NCBI GenBank assembly: GCA_018340805.1
Contig: JACMZG010001913.1
Span: 35,848,011 to 35,912,010 of the forward strand
Direction: 5' to 3'
Length of the DNA stretch: 64,000 bases
From: Microvelia longipes
Taxonomy: Eukaryota > Arthropoda > Insecta > Hemiptera > Veliidae
Under the pieces are notes generated by a model. The model saw only the letters and a program-made list of their open reading frames with translations. It did no database searches and was not told the origin of the DNA. This document shows, piece by piece, positions 1-11,915 of the stretch. Position numbers and translations under genes: made by a program. Numbering within the stretch: the first letter of the stretch is position 1; every line of letters begins with the position of its first letter.

Positions 1-38
1 TGAATATCATAACTTTTTTAAATGCCCAAAAAAGTTAC

Positions 39-189
39 CTTTTGCATTAAGTTCATTTCTTTGAGCCTGCAGACGTCTCAAATTCTGACTCTTTTCAGAT
101 ACTACTAACTGTAGTTCCTCTATCTTAGTTATATAGTACTGCCTGAAGCCTTCGCCCTTATTGGCCGATGATTTCTCATCAACATCCAT
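39..189 (-). CDS. Rpt6: 26S proteasome regulatory ATPase Rpt6/PSMC5, N-terminal coding exon (partial gene)
   Basis: Rpt6 is one of six AAA+ ATPases in the base of the 19S proteasome cap; the ring unfolds ubiquitinated substrates and opens the 20S gate. This exon encodes about 50 residues starting MDVDEKSS, then a [16 protein letters not shown] segment and [15 protein letters not shown], the near-invariant N-terminal coiled coil of the family. The acceptor is tctttctcag directly before the ATG at 189-187. The donor is AAAG|gtaact, with the last exon base at 39 (phase 1), which fits the V that normally follows NAK. The AAA+ domain must lie left of position 1. The ATG could be the start codon, or a short upstream exon may add a few residues, as in flies; an acceptor right at the ATG favours an upstream exon, coding or not. 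Assignment is from remembered family sequence and is firm; the true start is not settled. Confidence 0.93.
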
Positions 190-460
190 CTGAGAAAGAC
201 CACACAAAAAATTATTATAATAATGCACACAAACAACAGTGATCTAAACAAGAAAAATAATCAATCAAAAGTGATTTATCAATTATATTTGTGAAGAGTA
301 TCCTGCCACTAAAACAAAATCACCTCGAAAAAAAACTTGTCATTACATTTCCTCATTTACACTTTCTACCATAGGTATATAAGAAAAGTATTGTGTAAGC
401 AAAAAAATCCAATACTAAGTTTCATCAAGTATTACTTATTTTTTCACTAAGTATTGTGTT

Positions 461-845
461 TTAAGACCTTCTGAGAATTGCACAAATAGTATAAACTATA
501 GTAACTGAAAGTACGGAGAAGTAACAGAAAGTTATCAACTTGTTGAGGGGTAATTTACTAAGTTCCTGTACAGGCACGTAGGTAATACCAAATGTCTGCC
601 ACCTAAGGTAGACCAATGCAGAACAAATACTCAGCACATGTGAAGGGGTTTCCTCCTCCTCACACAACCTGCACATGGGACTAGCTGCCAGTCCTAACAG
701 GTGTAAATTGTGATTAAGCCTACAATGATCAGTAAGAAACCAGTAATTAAGTGATAGGTACTTCTTCTCAGGGCTATGAGTAACCTAGTAAGCTTCTTAG
801 ACGGTCCTTTAATGAGCAGCTTGGACTATCTCATTCCTATAGAGT
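461..845 (-). pseudogene. non-LTR retrotransposon ORF2 C-terminal relic
   Basis: The minus strand reads NYWFLTDHCRLNHNLHLLG, then PMCRLCEEEETPSHVLS and CSALVYLR. This is the end of the RNase H-like region followed by the Cys-rich CxxC...H...C tail found in jockey/R1/LOA-type LINE ORF2 proteins. Further upstream (about 760-845) the same protein continues in another frame (KKLTRLLIALRRSTYH), so at least one frameshift is present. No reverse transcriptase or endonuclease was seen nearby, as expected for a 5'-truncated copy. It sits just upstream of the Rpt6 exon, probably in its first intron or 5' flank. Family-level placement within LINEs is not certain. Confidence 0.8.
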
Positions 846-1039
846 TTAACCACAGGTTTAAGTCTCTAAGCATGGAGTCTCTAAGGTGCCCAGCCTAGAG
901 TAGGTATAAATTCAGTGTCTAGAAGCAGTAGACAGAGTATAAGAGCATTATCTATTAAGATAGACTTCTAGATAAACAGGCCAGTCAATTGGGTTACACA
1001 TGAAATATGACAATAATTTATTTTTATTAAATAATTTAA

Positions 1040-2025
1040 CTTAGTATAGCGGGATGGATGCATTGCCAAAGAAGGGGTTAGAGTATAATAAGGACCCACT
1101 CGCAAAATCAAAACAAATAAATTTCCCTACAAATTTTTGACATACAAAGATTATTTTAAACATAAAATAAATACATCCATTCTCGGGTTTGTAGAAAGGT
1201 TTTGGGGCTTTGAGTAGAGCATATATAAGGGAAATTAAGGCAATAATGTACCAAATAAGTAGGTTTTACTTTAAATGAAGGGTGGGTCCCTTATCATACT
1301 ATCTACAATGGGGTAAGAGTATTATAAGGGACCCACCCTAGGAGCATATCATATTATACTCTTTATTGGGTTGGAAGAAAGGTTATGGTGCTTTTAGTAG
1401 GGCATATACAAGGGAGTTGAAAGCAATAATGAATCCAATAATAAGGTTTTACTTTAAATGAAGGGTGGGTCCCTTATCGTATTATTTACTAGCAGGTGAG
1501 AGTATTATATATGCCCAACTCAAAGGCCCAAAGCCTTTCTACAACCCTGAGAACAGATGTATTGTATTCTTCTAGGGTGGGTCCCTTATAATACTCTTAC
1601 CCCATTGTAGATAGTATGATAAGGGACCCACCCTTCATTTAAAGTAAAACCTTGTTATTAGATACATTATTGTCTTAATCTCCCTTAAATATGCCCTACT
1701 CAAAGCCCCAAAGCCTTTCTACAAACCCGAGAATGGATGTATTTATTTATTTTATGTTTAAAATAATGTCAAAAAATGTAGGGAAATTTATTTGTTTTGA
1801 TTTTGGGGGTGGGTTCCTTATCATACTCTAACCAAAACCTACTTATTTGATACATTATTGCCCTAATCTTCCTGATATATGCCCTACTCAAAGCCTTTCT
1901 ACAAACCCGAGAATGGATGTATTTATTTATTTTATGTTTAAAATAATGTCAAAAAATGTAGGGGAATTTATTTGTTTTGATTTTGCGGGTGGGTCCCTTA
2001 TCATACTCTAACCTACTCAGTATAC
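1040..2025. repeat. cluster of inverted and direct copies of a GGGTGGGTCCCTTAT element
   Basis: The 15-mer GGGTGGGTCCCTTAT or its reverse complement recurs near 1281, 1328, 1465, 1573, 1620, 1806 (variant) and 1987. Long flanking blocks are shared too: a stretch encoding 'cctacaaatttttgaca' near 1120 returns reverse-complemented near 1770 and 1950, and 'gagaatggatgtatttattt' near 1730 and 1910. This is a nest of MITE-like units inserted in one another in both orientations. No ORF of note. Confidence 0.75.
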
Positions 2026-2789
2026 AATAAAAATATAAATAGGGTAGATTTTACACAGCAAATGTTTTCTTGTCATTCCAAAGGTATGTTAACATTTTTT
2101 CTTTTAATTTCATAGGCACAAAATCTTCTTCATTATCACCCTTCGAAACAAGTGAACCCATCGAAATACTATTAATAATTTACTTTTAAACAAATTTAAA
2201 ACTTAAACTTTACAATAATAAAATTATTTTAATGACAGAATAAAAACATAATAAATAAATATTAAAAAGAAAAAAATCACATACATAGCATTCATCTATG
2301 AGAGGTAGATGATAAAATGTTCCAGATAGAGAGGTTCAAATGGTAAAAGGAGATAGAGTAGTACTGTTCATATGTAACGAAACCAAGTTTTATCAAATAA
2401 ATAATTTGCAAACCAAATTTAAAGACCTTTTAATAGCTCACAAATCAAATTTGGTTCAATGTTTGGGATTCAACACAGAGATATTGTAACTAGAGAGACC
2501 CTATTCGTTGAATTTTGAAAAATTTAAAAGTAACCTGAACACCTTCGATTATTAATAAGATTTTTTATCAATATAAAAATAATACATTTTTATATATTAC
2601 ATTTTGAAATTGTACTTTTTTCGATAAAAAAAAGTGCTTGTTTCTTTAAGATAAAGATTTAACAACAGTACAAGATTTAAGTACATAACATTTATAATAG
2701 AACATATAAATACAAAACAAAACAGAAGCAAAATGCTGTCAACGATTAATTTATTATAACCTAACCACTATTTTAATGAGGTTACATAT

Positions 2790-2885
2790 AGCCTTGAGAG
2801 CCTTAAAAAGATGATTCCTGTCTCTTAATGTATTGAGATAGGGTATGCCCCTTTTAGAAACTATATCTCTATGGGATTCAATCAA
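2790..2885 (+). repeat. dispersed repeat 'TATTGAGATAGGGTATGCCCC'-type, copy 1
   Basis: The block containing attgagatagggtatgcccc recurs at about 12285-12350 and, diverged, at about 59360-59470 (all plus orientation). Flanks of the first and third copies also share 'gagagcct' about 40 bases upstream. Family unknown; non-coding. Confidence 0.55.
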
Positions 2886-3429
2886 AATATTGAATCTATA
2901 AGGAAGAAATATTTGATAATAATCTACAGTTATTAGTAGAAATATAATAATAAGAAATGCCTAGAATGATAAAATAAATAAAAAAGGTTTATTTTTTATT
3001 TTTTCCAACACAACACAAGTTTAAATATGGCACTTGTTTATGATCATAAACAAGTACTCATAGAGTATTGAAGAGACTTTCATATCAGATTTGTATGCTT
3101 TACTCTTAAGTTTAGTTAAGAGAATACAAACTTTTAAGGTGAAGTTATAATTTCGGGTGAAACAGTTAAAAACCACATCAAAGAATATTAATGTTAAAAA
3201 GTGTTAAATAAAAATCAGTAACTTAATAATAATTCTGCTTTTCAAAATAAAAATTTGTTTTAGGGAAAGGGATAGAACAGTTTCCTAAATTGCAACTCTT
3301 AAATGCAATCTCATCATGGGGGATTCTGACTTATGGGAGGGGAATTCCCTCCTAAAGTGTCAACAGCTGATCACACCACATTCAATTAGAATTGGTTTCT
3401 ATATCGCATCAGAGTATAACACATGGTTA

Positions 3430-3552
3430 TAATTAGTTGACAGCGATGTAGAGCCAATGAGGTTAGTCCTGCATGTAAAACAACACCCACAATTTTATGT
3501 CAGGCCTACCTCGTTGGTTCCTTAAGACTATTTTCCCATTCTGTCAATAGAA
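3430..3552 (+). mobile_element. diverged copy of the 149-bp MITE seen at 24043-24191
   Basis: Shares 'agccaatgaggtt' near 3453, 'cctcgttggttcc' near 3508 and 'ttttcccattctgtcaat' near 3531 with the better copy at 24043-24191. Termini are eroded. Non-coding. Confidence 0.55.
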
Positions 3553-4278
3553 AGTATCTACTCAACTATAGCTGAGTAGATAAAATTGGGTAATATCTTG
3601 ACAAAAACCCATAAAAAAATGTAACCATTAAAAAAGATCCTTACGTAACAGGCTGCAATGTGAAACAATTATGCAGAACAGTAAAATTTGACAATTACTA
3701 CGTTCTCACAATGTACTTAACAAGTACAACAGTGTATGTATCGCTCTTAAATGGGCTTGGATCAATCAGCATAGTTTATACATCGAATTTAACAAGTAGA
3801 TTTACTACATTCACACAGCATACTAAATCTGCGGAGTTGAATACGGTTAAATAGTCTGTGGAACCATATGGAGGGAATTCAGCAGGATACTCTTAGAACT
3901 AGGGAGACGGAATCTAGATTGATACCCTGATACGCTGTATGTACCTTCAGAGGCGATCATATTTAAAATATAACCTTCTTGAGAAAGTGTTATTTCACTG
4001 AAGTATTACTGTTTTTAACTTTATTATTATGGAAAGAAATAACAATTAACTATATTTTTGGTTAAGGACTTCAATATAACCTATGTGAACCTTCACAATA
4101 AAAGATGCAATGTTTTGGCAGGACCAGTTATGATGTCTGAACCGATCGACTAAACAAATACAGTGCATGAACCGGATCCTATTCAATACAGATGTAATAC
4201 AATTATCTGTTTAATACGCTGAGTGCATGCAGTAATTGTATACGCTTTGTGTAAGTAGTAAATATAGGTTGATCGATT

Positions 4279-4300
4279 TTGACTGAGAATTCTCAGTCAA
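4279..4300. repeat. perfect 22-bp palindrome
   Basis: A self-complementary sequence centred on GAATTC at 4287-4292. It is isolated from any gene or other repeat I can see; it could be a MITE remnant. The rest of 3860-5480 shows nothing recognisable. Confidence 0.6.
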
Positions 4301-5622
4301 GAAAGCATTCCACACATATAGATATAAATTAACTGTATCTGAATTACTAGTTAACTCAGTACAACAAATCATTTTTAACTTTAAAACATTAAATTAAAAG
4401 AATAATTTATCCAAGATAAAACCACGCAGAAGTTTTATAAAATATTCCTTCCTCATAGATCCATTTTCAGATGATAAACCAATGTAAATTCCCAAAATGC
4501 TTACCTCAAAATTAGTGTAAGTCATGGCGTGACTATTATTCTTTACTTAAAATACTCAAAAATCATGGAATAATACTTTATATTAAATAAAATTTAAAAT
4601 AACAAAATTTTAATTCCACAATAACGCAATTAATGCTGAATAACCTGTAGTTTGACTGTAACCTCAAAAATAACCTTCCCAATGACTTGAATTTTTTATG
4701 TTGGACAAAAACCATTTTTCCGTAAATATGATGCAAAATTCTTAATAAATTCATTTTAAGTTATGAAATCTTATCATAAATTGCTTATTTTAGAAAAAAA
4801 ATATAAAGGTAAATTATTTTAATTCTTTAAATCTAAATAAAGATCTACAAATTAAACTGTTAGGAATTTTCATTTTTTGAAAGTTGGTAATAATGATTTT
4901 TCTTTTCGTCATTCAAATGATTTCAATTCTATAACTTGAGTTCGATTTTTAGAAGTTCTATTTAATATTAAAAGTGTACTGTTGTCTAAAAACGTCCAGC
5001 AAGAAGTCAGATTATGAGAGGAGCCTGATTAGGAGGTGAGTGTATGAATAAAAAGTATTTTTTGAGTGACGTTATAAGCATGGAAGGAAGTACCGATGCA
5101 TTACTTTCATCTAGACCAGAAGTATTCAAATAGAATTTTCATTCAGAAGTATTTGGAACGGAAACCAAATACTACCTTTAATATGCTAAAAAGACCTACG
5201 CCTAAGCTAACTGAGAATCTTCCTAGTCTATAAAAGATTATATAATAGTAACTAACCTGATTACTAACTGGTCACTGTCACCTTCACAATCACCATCGGT
5301 GTCTTTAGAAGTAACCCACTGTAGATGCATTTGTGAATCGGATTTTGAAACTGTCACTCACGTCCTTTTCAGATGAGAGGCCATATAACCTTTAAAAGGT
5401 TAATAATTTTGGTTGCAGTACTCATATCTAGTTTGTCTCTACCCATAAAACATTGATTAAGAATAGTGGGTTACGCTTTATTAAGTCAATAAACAATAAT
5501 GTATCAGGTTCAAGTCACGTGACCAAATTTTTCAAGTACAAAACGCCCTGCTGAAAACAACCATGAGTAATTTAAGCTCACACGTCGTTTTAATTATACA
5601 TACCAGTCGGAGATGACTCGGT

Positions 5623-5646
5623 AAGGGGGAGGGGGGGGGGGGGGGG
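5623..5646 (+). repeat. poly-G tract
   Basis: A run of G broken only by one A near its start. Such a tract is conspicuous in this AT-rich window and is prone to length error in assembly. It lies just left of a dispersed repeat (5700-5890). Confidence 0.9.
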
Positions 5647-5694
5647 TAAATCACTCTAAACATTTCATCTAGAAAATATTCTAAATTCCAAGCA

Positions 5695-5895
5695 AGATTT
5701 AAAAAAAACCGGGTACGGGGTACCTCGTAACTTTTTCTCATTAAATTGGATTCGCTATGCTCATCCTCCCAGCTTCAATCTCGCTTCGCTCGTCCTCAGA
5801 ATATACAAGTCGTTATGTTATACTGCAGCACGTCTTTGGACTCGCTTCGCTTGTCCTCAGATAGTAGTAAATTCATTCGTTTCATTCCCAGTGGT
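5695..5895 (+). repeat. dispersed repeat with 'ggggtacctcg' head and 'cgcttcgct' motifs, copy 1
   Basis: Begins with 'ccgggtacggggtacctcg', then 'ttggattcgctatgctcatcc' and 'ggactcgcttcgcttgtcc'. Related copies: 11755-11915, 34650-34820, 39064-39240, and reverse-oriented pieces at about 33090-33130, 49430-49500 and 50085-50180. The doubled 'ttcgct' short words are unusual. Family not recognised; no ORF. Confidence 0.7.
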
Positions 5896-5984
5896 CATTT
5901 ATCCAGGCACTGACCACGTTCAATGCTGCTTAACTTTTATGATCCACCAAATATTCTTGGATAAACTTGTTGTATTATAACAAA

Positions 5985-6260
5985 ACTTAGCACAGTTTAT
6001 TTTCTCATTTACTATAGGTACATAGAGAAAGTATTGTGATCGCTCTGTACAAACCTGTAACCGAATTTTCATTATAACCTTCCGTTTCAGGCACTTTTAT
6101 GACGTTCTAAGTTGTTTTTATGACACTATTTGTCTGTCTGTGCCACGCATAACTGCGTGAGTTCACCCTCGAGAGTTGAAACTTTGGCTAAAAAATCTGA
6201 CTTAAGGTCTATAGTTGTGCTACTTGGAAAATATTTGTTAGACCTCAAATATTTTTTTCA
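5985..6260 (-). repeat. dispersed repeat also at 21790-22030 and 59870-60260
   Basis: Read on the minus strand, 'agcacaactatagacc', 'gttgaaact'/'caactctc' and 'cagacagaca' blocks occur in the same order as in the plus-strand copies at 21805-22010 and 60035-60215. Diverged, non-coding, family not recognised. Confidence 0.55.
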
Positions 6261-6689
6261 GAGCCATCAAAAAGCATTTTAAAAATCCGTTGAAACCAAA
6301 AAATGGTAAATTTGACATAAATGGTCATCTATCTCTAAGTTCAAGCATAGCAAGACTTGTTACTACCTTTAGGAAATCATGACATTCTGCAGACGTGTAA
6401 AGCGAGTCCGAAATTATAACATTGAGATTAGATCAGCATCTGAGGTTCAAAATCAGATAATTTCAAATGATTTTTATTTTTTGAAAATACAATTTTTTTA
6501 CAAAAACAAGTATAAAGGTTGAGCTTAGCAAGAACAAAGAAATGCCACATTAAGTTTTAAGTAATCATGGCATTACTTAAAACTTACTCAGGACGAGAGA
6601 AGCAAGTAATAATACCCTAGACTTTGGATTAATATTTTATTCTGAGGTTAAGCGTAGCAATACTGAAGTAATATAATCTAAAGCTTTGA

Positions 6690-7146
6690 ATAATCATGAC
6701 TGACATTCTGTCATGATTACTCCTTACTGCTTTTCAGTGAGGAGTAATTATGACTGACATTCTGTTATGATTACTCCTCACTGCTTTTCAGTGAGGAGTA
6801 ATTATGACTGACATTCTGTCATGATTACTCCTCACTACTTTTCAGTGAGGAGTAATCATGACTGACATTCTGTCATGATTACTCCTCACTACTTTTCAGT
6901 GAGGAGTAATCACTGACATTCTGTCATGATTACACTACTTTCATTCTGTCATGATTACTCCTCACTACTTTTTAGTGAGGAGTAATTAATGACTGACATT
7001 CAGTCATGATTACTCCTCACTGCTTTTCAGTGAGGAGTAATCATCTGACATTCTGTCATGATTACTCCTCACTGCTTTTCAGTGAGGAGTAATCATGACT
7101 GACATTCTGTCATGATTACTCCTCACTACTTTTCAGTGAGGAAAAG
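6690..7146. repeat. 54-bp palindromic minisatellite, about 8 copies
   Basis: The unit joins a hairpin (ATGATTACTCCTCAC, a short loop, GTGAGGAGTAATCAT) to a second smaller one built on GACTGACATTCTGTC. Starts of successive units at 6711, 6765 and 6819 give a 54-bp period. Some units have lost 'atga' or internal blocks (6905-6960). Confidence 0.9.
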
Positions 7147-7968
7147 CAACAAGGTGCTCTGCACCCGATGTTAAGCCAATTATTTAAGGAATAATTAGCT
7201 TATAAGATAGAAGCCTTGGATGGAGATGAGTGGGATGTGATTTTTCAGAAAAGGAGGGATTCGTTGATCGAGATATACCAGGTGAAATATGTCAGGTGTA
7301 CCAAAATTAAATCCTTAATATATGGGGGAAACATAGTCCTAGACTTTTGAAAATGGTCCCTGCCCTCCAGTAAGACTCTTGCAATTTTAAAATTACCATT
7401 AATATTTTGGTAACTATGAGACTTTTCGTGTCTTTGAAAAGCTAAATTAGAGAATACTATGATCATTAGTATCATTTTTGAGGTAGTAAAAACCTCAAAA
7501 AATATTCGAATTTTCTTTGAAAAAATCGCTAATGGAATACTGCTAAAGCGCTATAGGAAAATCGTCATGGAGGAAGGTTCGTGTTCTGACGTCGTTATCA
7601 CGGATTGCAGAGTCAGCAAAAGTAGAAAAAATTGTAAATTAAGGATTCAAATTTGTTGCCGAGAATAAAGTTTTTTTGTTTCAGGGGCGCTTAATCGAAA
7701 AAACTCTGTCCAGAGTCGATAAGATCACTCTAAGTAATCAAAAAGTTTTAAAAACCGTTGTAAATATCCGGAAACCTAAATTACGGCCGGTAAAAAAAAT
7801 AATTTCGAGTAGTGTGTCTTATTCGTTTTTAGCGCAGAACTGAAGAAATTTGGAACGACCATTCCAAGTGACTAGAAAGTCAAACAACTTTGTAAATAAC
7901 CGGAAAATACAAAATATGGCAGGTATTTTGAACTACATTTTAACAAAAATGTCAATGATAGTATGTCG

Positions 7969-8251
<283 letters not shown>

Positions 8252-8935
8252 GCCACTTTCTTGTAAACACTCTATCTTTCGAACGGATTAATATTTTTTA
8301 ACCAAACTTGGTACAAAAATCAACCTTCGGGAGGACACGAACCCTATTGAAAACCAGGTTTTTGTGACGTCATTAACCCGGTTTGCTGAGTCAGCAAAAT
8401 TTTCAAAAAATCTGCAAAATTCAAGGTTAATATTTTTCGCCGCGAAAAAGGTCAATATTTATGTTTTTTGAGATGCTGAATCGAATGAAACCGGTCCGAA
8501 GTCGATACGACCACTCTAAGTGACCAAAAAGTCCAAAAAACCATTGTAAATTACAAAAAACCAAAATTTAGGTCGATAAAAAATAAATTTCGAGTAGGGT
8601 GTCGTTTTCGATGTATTTTTGGACGCTGAATCGAATGAAACGGTCCGAAGTCGATACGACCACTCTAAGTGACCAAAAAGTCCAAAAACCATTGTAAATT
8701 ACCAAAAACCAAAATTTAGGTAAAAAAAAAAATTTCGAGTAGGGTGTCGTTTTCGATGTATTTTTGGACGCTGAATCGAATGAAACCGGTCCGAAGTCGA
8801 TACGACCACTCTAAGTGACCAAAAAGTCAAAAAAACCACAACAAAATTATAGAAAACCAAAATTATGGTCGTTAAAAATTAAATTTCGAGTAGGGTGTCG
8901 TTTTCAATGTTTTTAAGGCCTCTGAGTTGAATGCC
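8252..8935 (+). repeat. internal tandem units (about 120 bp) of the composite element
   Basis: Three or so units each carry 'ggtccgaagtcgatacgacc' and 'tcgagtagggtgtcgttttc' (near 8493, 8646, 8790). Equivalent arrays sit at 44370-44880 (+) and 47390-47990 (-). Non-coding; stops in all frames. Confidence 0.75.
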
Positions 8936-9010
8936 ACTGGTCCGGAGTCAATGCAACTACTCAAACTCAGGGTACCTGGGTTCAAATCCTGGAAGGGACG
9001 ATAATTTTTT
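8935..9010 (+). repeat. tRNA-like (SINE-type) segment with B box
   Basis: Contains 'ctgggttcaaatcctgg', a good match to an RNA polymerase III B box (GGTTCRANTCC), about 45 bases after a weak A-box-like 'tgccactgg'. Homologous segments: 44890-44965, 45063-45110 (5'-truncated), 47285-47365 (-), and diverged ones at 9780-9865 and 15270-15365. It cannot be folded into a standard tRNA by eye, so I call it SINE-like, not a tRNA gene. Confidence 0.5.
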
Positions 9011-9054
9011 ATCGTTTTTTTTTTACTTAATATAAGTTTACAACTAGAAAATAA

Positions 9055-9755
9055 TTCTGGCGCGGTGGTCCGCATGTCGGGCGAATTTCCTTTGGATGCG
9101 TGTTTCCGTGCTTTTTACATTATATAAGTTTACAACTACCAAATAAATAAATCCGCTGCGGTGGTCCGCTGTCGGGCGAATTTCATTTAGAATGCGTGTT
9201 TCCGTGCTAAACAACCCATTTCTTGCTTATGCAAGACCATGCCCATTGCGTGGTTCCGGTTCATGCTTTAGAACCTAAGCAGTTACTCAATTGTCAAGCA
9301 CTGCTCGTAACTCATTTTGTCTGTATTTTCCAAAGGAAATGCGCTAAAACCTTTAAAGACAACTGACTAAGCTTAAAGATAGTAACTAAGCTTTAAACTA
9401 GTGCAAATAATAGTGCGTACTTCTAATTTTAGAGGCATAGTTTTATACAACAACTGGATGATTATGCGCATTTCCTTTGGAAAATACAGACAAAATGAGT
9501 TACGAGCAGTGCTTGACAATTGAGTAACTGCTTAGGTTCTAAAGCATGAACCGGAACCACGCAATGGGCATGGTTCTTGCATAAGCAAGAAATGGGTTGT
9601 TTAGCACGGAAACACGCATTCTAAATGAAATTCGCCGACAGCGGACCACCGCGGCGATTTATTTATTTGGTAGTTGTAAACTTATATAATGTAAAAAGCA
9701 CGGAAACACGCATCCAAAGGAAATTCGCCCGACATGCGGACCACCGCGCCAGAAT
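9055..9755. repeat. long palindrome (about 290-bp arms) of the composite element
   Basis: The left arm (9055-9350) runs through 'ggcgcggtggtccgcatgtcg', 'cgtgtttccgtgct' and 'ccaaaggaaatgcgc'. The right arm (9470-9755) is its reverse complement. About 120 bp of unique spacer separates them. Sister palindromes are at 45158-45855 and 46577-47240. Confidence 0.88.
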
Positions 9756-10907
9756 TTTTTATATTTGTTAGCGCACTGAATAGAATTATAATGGTCGACT
9801 CGGAGTTTATCTGAGTACTCAAAGTACTCAATCCCGGGGGGCCTGGTTCGAATCGCTGTTCTTGTGATATTATATAAATAATTTGATTGTTACATATTTT
9901 CACTTTATAGGGTTATAGCTAAAAAATAATAAAGCTTGGTTTCTTGATCACCATAGCAGTTGCTCAGGTTTAAGCTTTATTATCAGAAAAGTAACACTTT
10001 TACTTGTTTTAAGTATCTTTGATGTTTCAAAGGAAAAATGCATTTTATTCCATAAGTTGTTTAAAACTATGCAAGTCATTGATTAATGTGTTTTTCCCAA
10101 CAATTTGGACGGTCTAACAAAGCTCATTTTATGCTTTTTAAACCGTTTTAGTGCATTTCCTTTGAAAAGTTTAGGATAATTTACAAACAGATAAAGTGAA
10201 AACCTAAGCACGAAGTCCATTTTCTCTTGGAAGCAAGCTTTCCAAAGGAAATTCGTCTGAGTTAGAATCATTTAATCGAGAAACACATTACTGTTTTTAA
10301 ATACTTGCCTTTTCTCATATATAGTTTAATGAAATATATGTTTTATTAATTTTTCTAAAAGCCAATGAAAATTCAAATAAAAATTGATTATTGTAAAATT
10401 TTATCTTTATTACAAAGGTAGCGCTTTAGTAGAATTTATCAGCTATCATATCCTTGGTGGTTTCCTTAGATATTTCAATATAATATAGTTTTCTTTAGCC
10501 TTTCAATTTAACCAGTTGAGTAGATAGAAATAAACCAAATTGGTCAGATGGGGTTAAACAAAGAGATGAATTGCTGAATTAATTGTATCTACAGCACACT
10601 AGGTTTATAGGTTCCTTTTCTATAGGATCCGAGGACTCCAGATCTAACTTTAAGTTTTATCGATCTATTTTTTCAACAAAACTTTAAAAGTGTATGCAAA
10701 TTATAAACATAAAATCCCATTTTTTAGAACTGCAATTACAGCCAAGAATTTAAATAATTTTAACAAAAACAATAATTAAAACAATTTATTTAAACCACAG
10801 GATAAATTAGGTAAAATTGAATAAATGATTAAAGTTATAATAAACCACTAAATAATTACTTAGTGTACTTACTTGTAGGTACTTAGTAACTACAAGAGTC
10901 AAAATAA

Positions 10908-11322
10908 ACCGTTTCACGAATATCATTATAATTTATTGTAACCTACAAGAGTTTTTGTACACAATGTGTTTAAATTATTGAAACCTTGTTTCATTCCTAT
11001 GAAATTTTAATATTTATTAAAAAACGTTTTACAAACTCACATTAAGCAATAGATTACTAATAAACTAAAAGTTTTCGATAAAAACTAAGTTTTAATTAAT
11101 AAAATGAACTTGTAACTCAGTCTACCTAAGTTCAGACTTGGGTAGAAATTTTACAAGTGAATGTTACAAGTACTTGTAATAGACAAGAAAATGTTGTTTA
11201 TTAAATAGAAAAATGCAACAAATCAACAAGTGTATCCTTGGTAACACACGTAAATTTGTCATTACAAAGTTGTTTTTACAATTTTTGTAAGTACAAGACT
11301 TGTACTTTTGTGAAACGGGCCT
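10908..11322. mobile_element. possible MITE with 'ccgtttcac' ends
   Basis: The left end has 'accgtttcacgaa' and the right end 'gtgaaacgggcc', in inverted orientation, and the interior is rich in 'acttgtaa'/'ttacaagt' words. No clear target duplication was found. Low support. Confidence 0.35.
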
Positions 11323-11754
11323 CTGGAATTATCGGTTAACTTTATTTCAGGTATAAAAGAGGATCTTGAAGGATTGTTTTTGTATTTTAAAGATTATTAA
11401 AATTAAAATTGATATTCTGATACTTTAAGCAGATAAATATCAATTTTAATTAACCATAAAGGAGATACAATTTTTGTTTTTGAAGATTTTCGGAGAAAGG
11501 TAAAGTTTATTGGAATTTAATTTCCATTAAAGTAATTTTCATGACTAGAATAAATTTTTATGTTAAATTTAAGTCGCACAGAAACTATATAGAATTGAGC
11601 TAGCTAACCGCATGATGTTTTGTTATGCCCCTGGTAATTAATTTAAAATATAACTGGTTTTTAATCCATTTGCTTATAAATCAACAAAATTGTTTATATT
11701 TTGTAAAATTGTAAAAAAAAATAACAGAGAAAAATTCTTACCTTTGTAAAATTA

Positions 11755-11915
11755 AAAAATCGGGTACGAGGTACCTCGGAAATTTTCCTCATTACATCAG
11801 ATTCAGTACGCTCATCTTCCCTACTTAGGACTAGTTTTGCTCGTCCAAAGAATATAAAGTCGTTAAATTTATACTGCAACACGTCTTTGGACTCGCTTCG
11901 CTTGAGGAACTAAAA
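11755..11915 (+). repeat. dispersed 'ggtacctcgg' repeat, copy 2
   Basis: Shares 'tcgggtacgaggtacctcgg', 'cgctcatctt' and 'ggactcgcttcgcttg' with the copy at 5695-5895. Around it, 9900-11750 and 11920-13100 hold AT-rich sequence with no recognisable gene. Confidence 0.65.

Noticed and set aside
6690..7146. CRISPR array
   Set aside because: Spacers are identical, units are tandem duplicates, and the setting is a eukaryotic intron/intergenic region.
8935..9010. tRNA gene
   Set aside because: B box present but no cloverleaf or clear anticodon arm can be drawn; multi-copy, so SINE-like.
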